A stretch of DNA of 64,000 bases from contig NZ_JBEAAM010000002.1 of NCBI RefSeq assembly GCF_040066175.1, forward strand, positions 1 to 64,000, in the 5' to 3' direction. The stretch's first letter is position 1, and the number at the start of each line of letters is the position of its first letter. Source of the DNA: Solimonas sp040066175 (GTDB lineage: Bacteria; Pseudomonadota; Gammaproteobacteria; Nevskiales; Nevskiaceae). Both the position numbers and the translations under genes were made by a program. Shown here one piece after another: positions 1-10,400 of the stretch. The notes under the pieces were generated by a model, which was not told the origin of the DNA, made no database searches, and worked only from the letters and a program-made list of their open reading frames with translations.

Positions 1-1
1 G

Positions 2-31
2 ACGCGGCTGCTGGAGGACGGGACGCTGTAA
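2..31 (+). CDS. possible 3' end of a CDS entering from the left
   Basis: Reading from base 2 gives TRLLEDGTL followed by TAA at 29-31. Only nine codons are visible, so the family cannot be named. The rest of the left edge, up to the terminator at 100-136, shows no other coding signal. Whether this frame is the real one is a guess based on its plausible residue composition. Confidence 0.25.
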   Translation, partial: TRLLEDGTL

Positions 32-99
32 CAACACTGGGATAGGGTCGGTCGACGAAGCGCCGGAATGCCCTCGACAACAGCATTTCCCCGATACCC

Positions 100-136
100 A
101 AAAAGAACCCCCGCCGGGTACGGGACCCGGCAGGGG
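100..136 (-). terminator. Rho-independent terminator of the BNR/PKD exoprotein gene
   Basis: On the minus strand a GC-rich hairpin has arms at about 125-136 (CCCCTGCCGGGT) and 108-119 (ACCCGGCGGGGG), followed by a T-rich run (TTCTTTTT, forward 100-107). It lies just past the stop codon at 157, where the end of that transcript is expected. Confidence 0.75.
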
Positions 137-156
137 CATTGGGACTGACCCCCCGA

Positions 157-3100
157 TCAGTCCACGGGCTTGACCCCACGGCGCCGCGCGATGGCGACAC
201 CCAGGGGCAGCAAGCTGAGCCAGCCGAACGCACCGCCACCGCCGCGGCGCGAAACACCGCCGGTGTTGGTGCCGCCGCCCGTGCCCGGGCTCGGCGGCGT
301 CTGGATACGCACGCCCTGCACTTCCACCTTCGCAAAGGCGCCGGTGTCGTCGTACACGGTCAGCGTCGGCGTGAAGCTGCCCGCGCTGGCATAGGCGTAG
401 CTGGCCGTGCAGTTCGCGCCGTCGTAGGCCGCCGGCAGGCTGCCGGCGCCGTCCGGATCGAACACGTAGCGCGTGATGCTGTGGCCGTCGGCGGCGAACG
501 AGTGGCAGCCGTCGAAGGTGATCGTGTCGCCGACGTTGGCCGTCGTCGGGCTCACCGCCAGCAGCGCCGTCAGGCGGTTGCCGGAGTTCACCGACACCGT
601 CGCCGAGGCCGTCGATGTGCCGAGCACCGTGCCGCCGGCGTTCTTGTCGGTCATCGTCACGCTCACCGTGTAGGTGCGCGCCTCCGGCACCGTGTAAACG
701 TGGCTGGCGCTGCCGCTGGTGTTGTTGATCACCGCGCTGCCGTCGCCGAAGTCGAACGTGTACTCGGTCACCGCCGTGGCGGCGTCGTGGCGGGCGTTCG
801 GGCCGTTGGCATTGGCCGTCACCGTCAGCGGCGCGTCGCCGCTGGTCGGCGTGACCACCAGGTCGATCACCGTGCCGCCGTTGATGACGACGTTCGCGGT
901 GGTCTTGACCACGACCTCGTTCGACACCGCCGCGCGTGTGGCGGCATCGTCGGTCATCGTCACCTTGACGCGGTAGCCGTCCTGGTTGGCGTACGGATAA
1001 GCGTGGGTCGCACTGTTCGACCGTTGCGGTCCGACGCTCTGGCCATCACCGAAGTTGAACGTGTACCAGTACGGGGCGCCGTCGCTGCCCTGCGCGGTGG
1101 CCGTGAAGGTCACGTTCAGCGGCGAAGCCTGACTCACCGTGTAGGTGCCATCCGGATTCGGCGACTTCGAATAGCTCGTCGCCGCCAGGCTCACGGCCAT
1201 CGATCCGCCGCTGCTCACCTGGATGATCTTCTCGGCGACGTTGCTTTCCGCGCCGCGGGCATCCTTGACCGTCAGGCGTGCCGGATAGTTGCCGGCCGCG
1301 CTGTAGCTGTGGCTGAACGCGCCGCTGGCCTGCGTCACCGGCGCACTGCCGTCGCCGTAGTCGAGCCGGTACTCGACGATGGCGTCGCCGTCGTCGTCGC
1401 TGGCGCTGGCGGTGAAGGTCACGTTCAGCGGCGCGGTGCCGGACTGCGGCGAGGCCGTCAGCGTCGCCACCGGCGGCGTGTTCGGCGCGCAGCCGCCGCT
1501 CGCGTTGTTCAGCAGCGTGAACTCGCCCTCGCGGCCGAGACCGTCCGGCATCTCATCGACGACGTCGGTGATGCCGCCGACCGGCGTCGTGCCGTCGAAG
1601 ATCACGCCGGCGTTGAAGCCGGTCAGCATCTCGCCGGCGGCATTCAGGCCGATGTCGGCCGGCTTGACGACGATGGTGATCAGGCCATCCGCCGTGTAGC
1701 CGCTGCCCGCCTCGGCCGCCTTGGGCGTGCCGCTGACGAAACGGCCGTCCTGGCCGCCGCTGTTGTTGGCGCCGACCACATAGCTCTGGAACGCCGGCGT
1801 GCCGCTCGCATCGACCACCATGCGCACGCCGCGATAGACGTTGTCCGGCGACTTGAACGAGGTGTAGTAGCCGCTGCGCGGCGTCAGCTGCGAGAGCGAC
1901 GACACCTTGAGCTGGAACATCAGCCGCACGACGCCATCCTGCGCGTAGGGCTGCGCGACCGACAGCTTGAGCAGGTCGTGCTGTGGCTGCGGGTCGGGGA
2001 CCAGCCCGAGGTTCGCCTGGTCACCGGCCGCGTCGGTGAGCTTGGTCAGGCCCGGCAGACCGCAGACGCTCTCGGTCGGGCCGCCCTGCGTCGGCGCCGC
2101 GGCATCGCTGCGCGCACCCTCGCCGACGCTGTTGACCGCCGCCACCGCATAGGCGTAGTCGGTCGCCGGATTGATCGCCGTGTCGGTGTAGTCCAGCTTG
2201 GGCTGGTTGAGCGTCGCCAGCAGCACGCCGTCGCGGTAGATCTTGTAGCCGCTGATCGCGGCGCCACCGTCGTCGGGCGCGGTCCAGTTGAGCGTGTTGT
2301 TGCTCGCATTCTTGGTGACGCTCAGGTAGGGCTGGGCCGGCACCACGGCGCTGGCCGAGAACTGGCCCTGGCCATCCTTGGCCCTGAACAGCGTCAGGCC
2401 ACCGGACTGGCGAATGATCGCGCCCTTGGCCGAGAAGCTGTTGTTGGCCGGATTCTGCACGCAGGCGCCGATGCAGCCGTCGGCATAGCCGAACAGCGGG
2501 CGGCCGTCCTCGTCGAGCGCCATCTCGTTGAAGTCGAGCAGGTTGCGGTTGGAGCCGCAGGTGGTGCCGCTGGTGCAGATGCCGCCCTCGCCCTGCACGG
2601 GGTCGGTCGGCGAGGCATTGACCGTCTGCCAGCTCGCGCCGCCGTCGTGGGTCATCGCGACGAAGGGATACCAGATACCCTTGAAGCTGAGCGCACCGTA
2701 ATTGCCGGCGGTCGTGGTGCCGATGAAGGCACAGGCCGCGCGGTCGTGATCGCCGGCGATGCCCTGCGCGAACACGGCGTTCTTGATGCCATGCGCGGCA
2801 CCCAGATCGACCGGCGTGGACCAGGTCTGGCCGCGGTCCTTGGTCACCGCCGCCTTGGGCTTGCCGTCGCCGTCGATGAAGCAGAAATAGCCGACCGGCT
2901 GATGGGTCTGCGGATCCTCGGTGTCCGACCAGGCCAGCTGCGGATCGGTGTCGCCGCCGGAAGTGCCCGGCACGACCGACACGGTCCAGGTGTTGCCGGC
3001 GTCGAAACTGAAGGCCACACCCTGGCCGCCGCCGCAGCCCTTGTTCGGCAACGCGACAGTGCCGTCGTAGGCGACGCGCACGTGGCCGTGCAGGCCGCCG

Positions 3101-4236
3101 CATTCGAGCAGCGTCCAGGTCGGCATGCCGGGACCGAAGGTCAGCCCGCCGTCGTCGCTGCGCGCGCAGAACGAGGCCGCGATCGACTGCGAGCAGTAAT
3201 AGACCGCATTGCCGAAGCCCGCCGCCTGCGACAGCGCGCGCAGCGCGTCGAAGGGCTGGCCGGCCGGATACGGACCCGAACCGGTGGTCTGGTGGTCGGC
3301 GCCACCGTTGGGCGGACCGAACTGCCCGGGCGTCCAGGTCTGGCCGTCGTCATCGGTGAATCCGTACATCGAGTTCGCGCCGGTCAGCTGCGAGGTGAAG
3401 CTGCGGCCCTTCCATGGATCGGTGTAGCCGATCGGATCGAGCGAGACGGTGTTGTACGGGTAGTTCTTCTTCTCCCACAGCGCGCCCGCGGATTCGGGCA
3501 GCGGCGGCGTGCGATCTTCGGGGAAGGTCACGCGCGCGGTGTCGAAACCGGCGGTGAACATCGCGCGCTTGCTCGTGCGGTTGTAGCCGATCGACGGCTC
3601 GCCGGCGCTACCGGCGATGCCGGCCGGCGACTCGAACACGCGGAAGCGCGGCGCGACGCTCGAAGTCGGGGCCTGCGCGGGCGCCGGCGGCGCCTCGTTC
3701 TGCACCAGCTCGATCGTCGTGTGCGGGGTGGCACCGGCGACCGCGAAGGGCACGATGCGGACCTTGTAGGTCCGCGTGCCGGACTCGGCCGGCGCGATGA
3801 TCACTTCCGGATTCGACGAGCTCGCGGAGTCCTTGACCACCGCACCGGCGCTGTCGAGCAGATAGATGTCGATGTCCTCCGGCGAGGCCGTGCCGGCCAC
3901 CGTCCACGAGGTCGTGATCCTGATCTGGTCGTACGGGCGCAGCGTCGCGTAGTTGGCCGGCAGCTGCACGGTCAGCGCGAACTCGTCGCAGGGCGCGATC
4001 GGCGAGATGCACATCGGCTCGCCGTCGAGGCTGGCGGTGCCGCTGGGGTTGGAGACGAAGAACGGTCCGGAGTCGTATTCGACCTTGGCACCGCTGTCGG
4101 TCAGCGTGCCGCTGTTCGGACTGGCCGCATGCACCGCCGGCGCTCCGACGCTCAACAGGCCCAGCGCCAGCGCGCAGCCCGTCACCAACCGCCCCGCAGC
4201 CCCGGCCTTCAGGCCGACGCCCTGGAACACCTGCAT
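157..4236 (-). CDS. secreted multidomain protein: BNR (Asp-box) propeller, FN3, PKD repeats, GlyGly-CTERM
   Basis: Exported protein of 1359 aa from the chosen ATG at 4236. The in-frame ATG at 4242 sits against the GAGGAG ribosome-binding site, whereas 4236 has a normal 6-nt spacing. A signal peptide ends near VGAPAVHA. An N-terminal beta-sandwich resembling pre-peptidase domains (about residues 40-170) is followed by a region with five sialidase-type Asp-box motifs (for example DDGQTW, FDAGNTW, DRGQTW, HDGGASW). Next come a fibronectin-III-like domain (near 640-730), an unassigned domain, and about four PKD-type repeats with DFGDGS/NFGDGQ turns. The tail is a Gly-rich stretch, a hydrophobic segment (WLSLLPLGVAIA) and Arg-Arg-Arg, the GlyGly-CTERM layout recognised by rhombosortase and type II secretion. 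The Asp-boxes suggest a glycan-binding or propeller role, but no enzyme activity can be assigned. The C-terminal PKD/CTERM part is a diverged paralogue of the neighbouring subtilase repeats. Confidence 0.85.
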   Translation of the reverse strand: MQVFQGVGLKAGAAGRLVTGCALALGLLSVGAPAVHAASPNSGTLTDSGAKVEYDSGPFFVSNPSGTASLDGEPMCISPIAPCDEFALTVQLPANYATLRPYDQIRITTSWTVAGTASPEDIDIYLLDSAGAVVKDSASSSNPEVIIAPAESGTRTYKVRIVPFAVAGATPHTTIELVQNEAPPAPAQAPTSSVAPRFRVFESPAGIAGSAGEPSIGYNRTSKRAMFTAGFDTARVTFPEDRTPPLPESAGALWEKKNYPYNTVSLDPIGYTDPWKGRSFTSQLTGANSMYGFTDDDGQTWTPGQFGPPNGGADHQTTGSGPYPAGQPFDALRALSQAAGFGNAVYYCSQSIAASFCARSDDGGLTFGPGMPTWTLLECGGLHGHVRVAYDGTVALPNKGCGGGQGVAFSFDAGNTWTVSVVPGTSGGDTDPQLAWSDTEDPQTHQPVGYFCFIDGDGKPKAAVTKDRGQTWSTPVDLGAAHGIKNAVFAQGIAGDHDRAACAFIGTTTAGNYGALSFKGIWYPFVAMTHDGGASWQTVNASPTDPVQGEGGICTSGTTCGSNRNLLDFNEMALDEDGRPLFGYADGCIGACVQNPANNSFSAKGAIIRQSGGLTLFRAKDGQGQFSASAVVPAQPYLSVTKNASNNTLNWTAPDDGGAAISGYKIYRDGVLLATLNQPKLDYTDTAINPATDYAYAVAAVNSVGEGARSDAAAPTQGGPTESVCGLPGLTKLTDAAGDQANLGLVPDPQPQHDLLKLSVAQPYAQDGVVRLMFQLKVSSLSQLTPRSGYYTSFKSPDNVYRGVRMVVDASGTPAFQSYVVGANNSGGQDGRFVSGTPKAAEAGSGYTADGLITIVVKPADIGLNAAGEMLTGFNAGVIFDGTTPVGGITDVVDEMPDGLGREGEFTLLNNASGGCAPNTPPVATLTASPQSGTAPLNVTFTASASDDDGDAIVEYRLDYGDGSAPVTQASGAFSHSYSAAGNYPARLTVKDARGAESNVAEKIIQVSSGGSMAVSLAATSYSKSPNPDGTYTVSQASPLNVTFTATAQGSDGAPYWYTFNFGDGQSVGPQRSNSATHAYPYANQDGYRVKVTMTDDAATRAAVSNEVVVKTTANVVINGGTVIDLVVTPTSGDAPLTVTANANGPNARHDAATAVTEYTFDFGDGSAVINNTSGSASHVYTVPEARTYTVSVTMTDKNAGGTVLGTSTASATVSVNSGNRLTALLAVSPTTANVGDTITFDGCHSFAADGHSITRYVFDPDGAGSLPAAYDGANCTASYAYASAGSFTPTLTVYDDTGAFAKVEVQGVRIQTPPSPGTGGGTNTGGVSRRGGGGAFGWLSLLPLGVAIARRRGVKPVD

Positions 4237-4400
4237 GGTCATCTCCTCATCCTCCGAGCCTGGGCCCGATCGCAATCACCCGGCGGACGCACCCCCCTTA
4301 GGCGCGGCCGACGAGCCAAGACACCGCAATTCAACCCGCCGTGACTGTAGTCAGCGGCTTTTCATCGCGGCAATGGTAATTCCGCATTCCGTGTATTCCC

Positions 4401-7400
4401 CTACGCTGTCGGGGTTTCCCCGACACGCAGCCTCCTCCGCGCGTCTTTGCGCCGCCGCAGGCCTGCGAGCGCGAGCGGCAGCAGCGTGATCCAGCCGAGC
4501 GCACCGCCGCCGCGGCGCGGCGCGACGCCACTGTTGCTGGTGCCGCCGGTGCCGGGACCCGGCACCGTGCGGATCGTCACGCCGCCGGCCGAAGCCTTGG
4601 CGAAGGCGCCGGTCTCGTCATAGACCGTCAGGGTCGGCGTGTAGCTGCCGCCCTGGCCGTAGGCGTGCTGGAACACACTGGCGTCGTTGTGCCCGTTCGC
4701 GCAGCTCACCGGCGCCGTCACGTCGTGCACGATCACCGGCGTGCCGTCGCCCGGGTCGAGCGTGTAGCGCGTGATGCTGTGACCGTCGCCGGCGAACGAG
4801 TGGCAGCCGTCGAAGGTGATGATCTGGCCGACATCCGCCGTCGTCGGGTTCACCGACAGCAGCGCCGTCAGCCGGTTGCCCGGGTTGACGACGACGTCCT
4901 GCGTCGCCGTCGCGCTGCCGAGCACCGCACCGCTGCCGTCCTTGTCCGTCACCGTCACGCGCACCGTGTAGGTCTGCTGCTGCGGCACCGTGTAGACGTG
5001 GCTGGCCGTGCCGCTGCCGTTGGTCACCGGCGCGCCTTCGCCGAAGTCGAAGACGTAATCGGTGCTCACCGTGCCGCTGGCGTGCGTCGAGCCGGTCGCG
5101 TCCGCCGTCACCGTCAGCGGCGCCGTGCCGCTGGTCGGGTTCACCACCAGGCTCGCCACCGTGCCGTTGTTGCCGGTGACGATCACCTGCGTCGTGGTCC
5201 GGATCAGGATCGTGTTCGACACCGCGCTCTGCGTCGCGCTGGCGTCCGTCACCACCACCGTCACGCGGTAGCCGTCCTGATTGGCGTAGGCGTAGCTGTG
5301 CTGCGCCGAGTTCGCGCTCTGCGGGCCGGCGTAGCTGCCGTCGCCGAAGTTGAAGGTGTAGCGGTAGTTCGCGTCCGGTCCGCCGGACGCCGCCGCCGTG
5401 AACGTCACGATCAGCGGGTCGGATCCGTTCACCGTGTAACTGCCGTCCGCGTTCGCCGGCTTCGAATGGCTCGCGCTCAGCGTCACCGCCAGCGGATCGT
5501 TGCCGCCACCGCCGCCGCCCGTGTCGCTGTCGCAGGCATCGCCGATGCCGTCCGCGTCCGCGTCCGCCTGGCTCGCGTTCGCCACCGTCGGACAGTTGTC
5601 CGTCGCGTCGGCGATACCGTCCCCATCGCTGTCCTGCGGCGTGTCATCGACGTCGGCGAGCAGGGCCGCCGCCGAATCGCAGTAGAGGTAGGGATCGGGA
5701 CTCGGCGGATCGAGATAGGTCTCGCTGAGCACGGCGACGTAGTCCCAGTAGAACTTGCGCACGGCGATCAGGCCGTTCTGGAACTGGCAGAAGCCGGCGT
5801 CCTTGGCCGGGACGCTGCCCGTCAGTACGCCGAGCTGGGTCAGGCTGCGCGCAACGACGCCCGTGTCAGGGCGGGGACTCAGCACGCCCCAGCCGATGAA
5901 GGCCCAGGGCGCGACCGGCGGAATCGGATAACCCGGCAGGAACTCGGAAGGTGCCGCCGTCGGATCGTAGTCGTCCAGGCCCGGCACCCAGGCCGCTTCC
6001 TCCAGCGCGCGGCGCAGCCGCCAGTTGCTGAACGCGACGGTGCGGCCATCGACCCGCCCGGCCGCCATCAGGTTGCCACCGGGACCGCGGAAAACGCCGC
6101 CGCGATAGTCGAGCAGCTGGCGCGCCGCGAGCAGCACCTTCGACGCGGTGCCGGCCGAGCGTGGCGTCGCGAAGCTGGTGCCGCCGACGTCGTCGTCGTA
6201 GCGGTCCTGGCAATAGGCGCAGTACGGCAGCGTCTGCGTGAAGTCGGCGATGAAGTCCGGGAAGGTGCCGGACATCGGCTGGCGCCCGGTCGAGGACGAA
6301 TGCGGCTCGTTGTCCTGTGTCTCCTCGATGCCGGCGATGCCGACGCTCCACCACGGTCCGCAGGTGCCATCCTGCATCGCCGTCGACGGCGAATTGTCGC
6401 AGGCACCGAAGTGCAGCTTGCCGTACTGGTAGGTGCCGGTGAAGCTCTTGCCGAGGTGTTCGGGGATCGGCAGGCTGCCGATCGGCCCGTAACTGGTGCT
6501 GATGATGTCCACGGCCGGGTGCGTCATCGCGTATTCCTCGGCCGCCGTGCTGGTGCCTTCGAGGAACAGCAGCACTGCGTCTGGATTGGCCGCCAGGACC
6601 GCCGAGCTGGTGCCGACACCGTGCGTGTCGCTCTCGCTGTTCGGCAGATACGGCCGTCCGCCCGGGCTGAAGGTCTTGGCGAGGATGTTGGTGCCGGTGA
6701 ACCACACCACATCGCACTGCGCGGCGCGGTCCCAAAGTCCGCTGGCGACGTCGGCGTCGTAGTCGGCCTGGGCGTCGCCGGTGCGGGTCAGCGTGATCCA
6801 GCACTCGGGCTTGCTGGCGATGCCGAATTCCGCCAGCACCGGCAACGTGACCGCGTGCGGCGGGTGGCCGGGCGGATAGATCGCGCTGCCGGCGCGGTAG
6901 TGGGCGTGATACGGGTTGATGCCAGTGTCGATCACCGCGACGACCACGCGCGGCGCGTCGATGTCCGCGGGCGCCGCCGCCGAGCCGCCACCACCGGCAC
7001 CACCGCCGCCACCCCCACCGCCACCTTCACTGCCGGAGAGCAGTTCGACGGTACCACTGTACGAGTTGAGATAGGCGGTGTACGGGACGATATCGACGTT
7101 GTAGGTGACCGAACCGGCCGCCGCCGGAATCTCGACCATCTCCGGCGAGTTGTCCGTCGCCGAGGCCGCGACGACTTCGCCGCCGGCCGCCTTGGTGACG
7201 TAGAGGTCGTAGTCGTCTTCCGCGAATTCCCAGTTCAGCGTCACACGGATGCGCGCCTGCGGATGCGCTGCCAGATACGCGTCGCTGAGCGTGATGGTCG
7301 CCTGGAAACGGTCGCATTCGACGCTGGCGTTGAGGCAGGGATAGCGGCCCGTGTCACCGATCGGGTTGACGCCGGCCGGGGTCGTACCGGAGAAGCTGAG

Positions 7401-10400
7401 CACCGGATTCGACTCCGACAGCGTGCCCGAGGCCGGTGTCGCCGAGCGCGCCGCGGCCGGACCGGCCACCAGCGCGGCCGTCAGCGCCAGCGCGCCGAGC
7501 ACGGCACGCCGCCGTAGGCCTGCGAGCGCGAGCGGCAGCAGCGTGATCCAGCCGAGCGCACCGCCGCCGCGGCGCGGCGCGACGCCGCTGTTGCTGGTGC
7601 CGCCGGTGCCGGGACCCGGCACCGTGCGGATCGTCACGCCGCCGGCCGAAGCCTTGGCGAAGGCGCCGGTCTCGTCATAGACCGTCAGGGTCGGCGTGTA
7701 GCTGCCGCCCTGGCCGTAGGCGTGCTGGAACACACTGGCGTCGTTGTGCCCGTTCGCGCAGCTCACCGGCGCCGTCACGTCGTGCACGATCACCGGCGTG
7801 CCGTCGCCCGGGTCGAGCGTGTAGCGCGTGATGCTGTGACCGTCGCCGGCGAACGAGTGGCAGCCGTCGAAGGTGATGATCTGGCCGACATCCGCCGTCG
7901 TCGGGTTCACCGACAGCAGCGCCGTCAGCCGGTTGCCCGGGTTGACGACGACGTCCTGCGTCGCCGTCGCGCTGCCGAGCACCGCACCGCTGCCGTCCTT
8001 GTCCGTCACCGTCACGCGCACCGTGTAGGTCTGCTGCTGCGGCACCGTGTAGACGTGGCTGGCCGTGCCGCTGCCGTTGGTCACCGGCGCGCCTTCGCCG
8101 AAGTCGAAGACGTAATCGGTGCTCACCGTGCCGCTGGCGTGCGTCGAGCCGGTCGCGTCCGCCGTCACCGTCAGCGGCGCCGTGCCGCTGGTCGGGTTCA
8201 CCACCAGGCTCGCCACCGTGCCGTTGTTGCCGGTGACGATCACCTGCGTCGTGGTCCGGATCAGGATCGTGTTCGACACCGCGCTCTGCGTCGCGCTGGC
8301 GTCCGTCACCACCACCGTCACGCGGTAGCCGTCCTGATTGGCGTAGGCGTAGCTGTGCTGCGCCGAGTTCGCGCTCTGCGGGCCGGCGTAGCTGCCGTCG
8401 CCGAAGTTGAAGGTGTAGCGGTAGTTCGCGTCCGGTCCGCCGGACGCCGCCGCCGTGAACGTCACGATCAGCGGGTCGGATCCGTTCACCGTGTAACTGC
8501 CGTCCGCGTTCGCCGGCTTCGAATGGCTCGCGCTCAGCGTCACCGCCAGCGGATCGTTGCCGCCACCGCCGCCGCCCGTGTCGCTGTCGCAGGCATCGCC
8601 GATGCCGTCCGCGTCCGCGTCCGCCTGGCTCGCGTTCGCCACCGTCGGACAGTTGTCGATGCCATCCACGACATCGTCGCCGTCGCTATCGACCGGATGG
8701 CCGCCGCTGTCATTGGGCGCCGGCTGGCCCAGCGTCGAGTCGCAGTAGATGAACGGATCCTGCGCCGGCGTGTTGCCGGTCGGGTCGCCGCCGAGGACGC
8801 CCGGCAGGAACGGTGCGAGATGATCCCAGTAGAGCTTGCGCTCCTGGATGATGGCGGTCTGGAAGTCGCAGTAGCCGACGCTCTTGCTGTTGAGCGTCAT
8901 GCCCAGATTGAGGTGGCCCAGTGCCTTGGGGACGACCCCCTTCTCGGGCTTGGCGGTCAGATCGCCCCAGGCGATCTGCAGCCACGGCGCGACCGGATTG
9001 ATCGGCAGGCCGCCGAGATCGAACACACCCTGGACGGGATCGTACTCGGCCAGCCCCGGAATCCACGCGGCCTGTTCCAGCGCGCGGCGCAGCATCCAGT
9101 TGCTGATCGCGAATCCCTTGCCCTGCGCCATCAGCGGCAGGCCGCCATCGACCGCACGGATACCGCCGGCATGGCCGACGCGACGCCGCGCTTCGAGCAG
9201 CACGCGCGAGGCGACACCGGCGGCGCGCGGCGTCGAGAAACTGGTTCCGCCGACGCTCTGGGTACCCGCTTCGCAGTCCATGCAGTAGGCGAGCGGCTGC
9301 GTGAAGTCGGAGACGAAATCCGGGAACACGCCGGAGATCAGCGTGTCGCCTTCCGACGAATCCTCCTCGATGCCGCCGACGCCGATGCTCCACCACGGCC
9401 CGGCGCCGGCACGCAGCGGCGTCAGGCCGGGGCCGTTGCCGCCGGAGCTGAAATGCAGCTTGCCCTTCTCGACCACGCCCTGATAGGTCACGTGGAACGC
9501 GCGTGTCTCCGGCAGCGGAAAGCCGGTCTGCGGGATCGACACGCCGTAGCTGGTCGTGACGATATCGACGTTCGGGTGCAGGAATGCAAACTCGTGCGCG
9601 GTGTCATTGCCCAGCGCGCCCTCGGTCTCGACGAAGACGATGACCGCGTCCGGGTTCGCGCGCAGCACCGCGGAACTGGTGCCGACGCCGTGCGCGCTCT
9701 TGGCCGTGGTCGGCACCAGCGGCGCCAGGCCGGTACCGGCATACGAGATGGCGATGATGTTGGTGCCCTTGAAGTGATACGCCTTGCCGCGCTGCACGCG
9801 ACTCCAGAACGCGGCATCGGCGGCGAGATCGTTGGCGAGCACGCCGGTGCGGGTCAGCTGGACGACGTTGTCCGGCTCCACGCCGAAGGCATCGAGCACT
9901 TCCTGGGTCACCGACGACGGCGCGGAGTTGGGGTAGATCTCGCTGCCGGCGTAGTAGTAGGCGTGATACGGATTGATGCCCGAGTCGATGTCGGCGACGA
10001 TCACCCGCGGACGCAGCGGGTCGGAGACGATCGCGGCCGGCGGCGTGCCGCCGCCCGAACCACCGCCGTCACCGGGCTGAGCGTCACCGGTGATGGTGAC
10101 GCTGACCTTGCCGTGCACCGTGGTCGGCGCGTTCAGCCAGCCCTTGACGGTCGCGCTGTACTGGCCGGCGCGTGGATCGGGGATGGCCGCTTCCTCGACT
10201 GGCTGGCCGGACGTCTGGTAGTGCGCCGCGCTGACCTTCTCGCCGCTGGGCAGCAGCACGTCGAGGTCGAGGTCGTTGGCGGCGACGTCCCATTCGATGC
10301 GCACCGTCATGCTGCTCGCGGCACAGCCCGCCGGCAGCGTGAAGGCCTCCGGCGCGGACGTGCTCGACGAGGCGACCGGCGCCGACGGCCCGATCTGCAC

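Noticed and set aside
139..4344. A 1401-residue open frame on the plus strand, antisense to the BNR/PKD exoprotein
   Set aside because: It is an Arg/Ala/Val-rich shadow produced by high GC content opposite a well-supported gene with signal peptide, domains and sorting signal.
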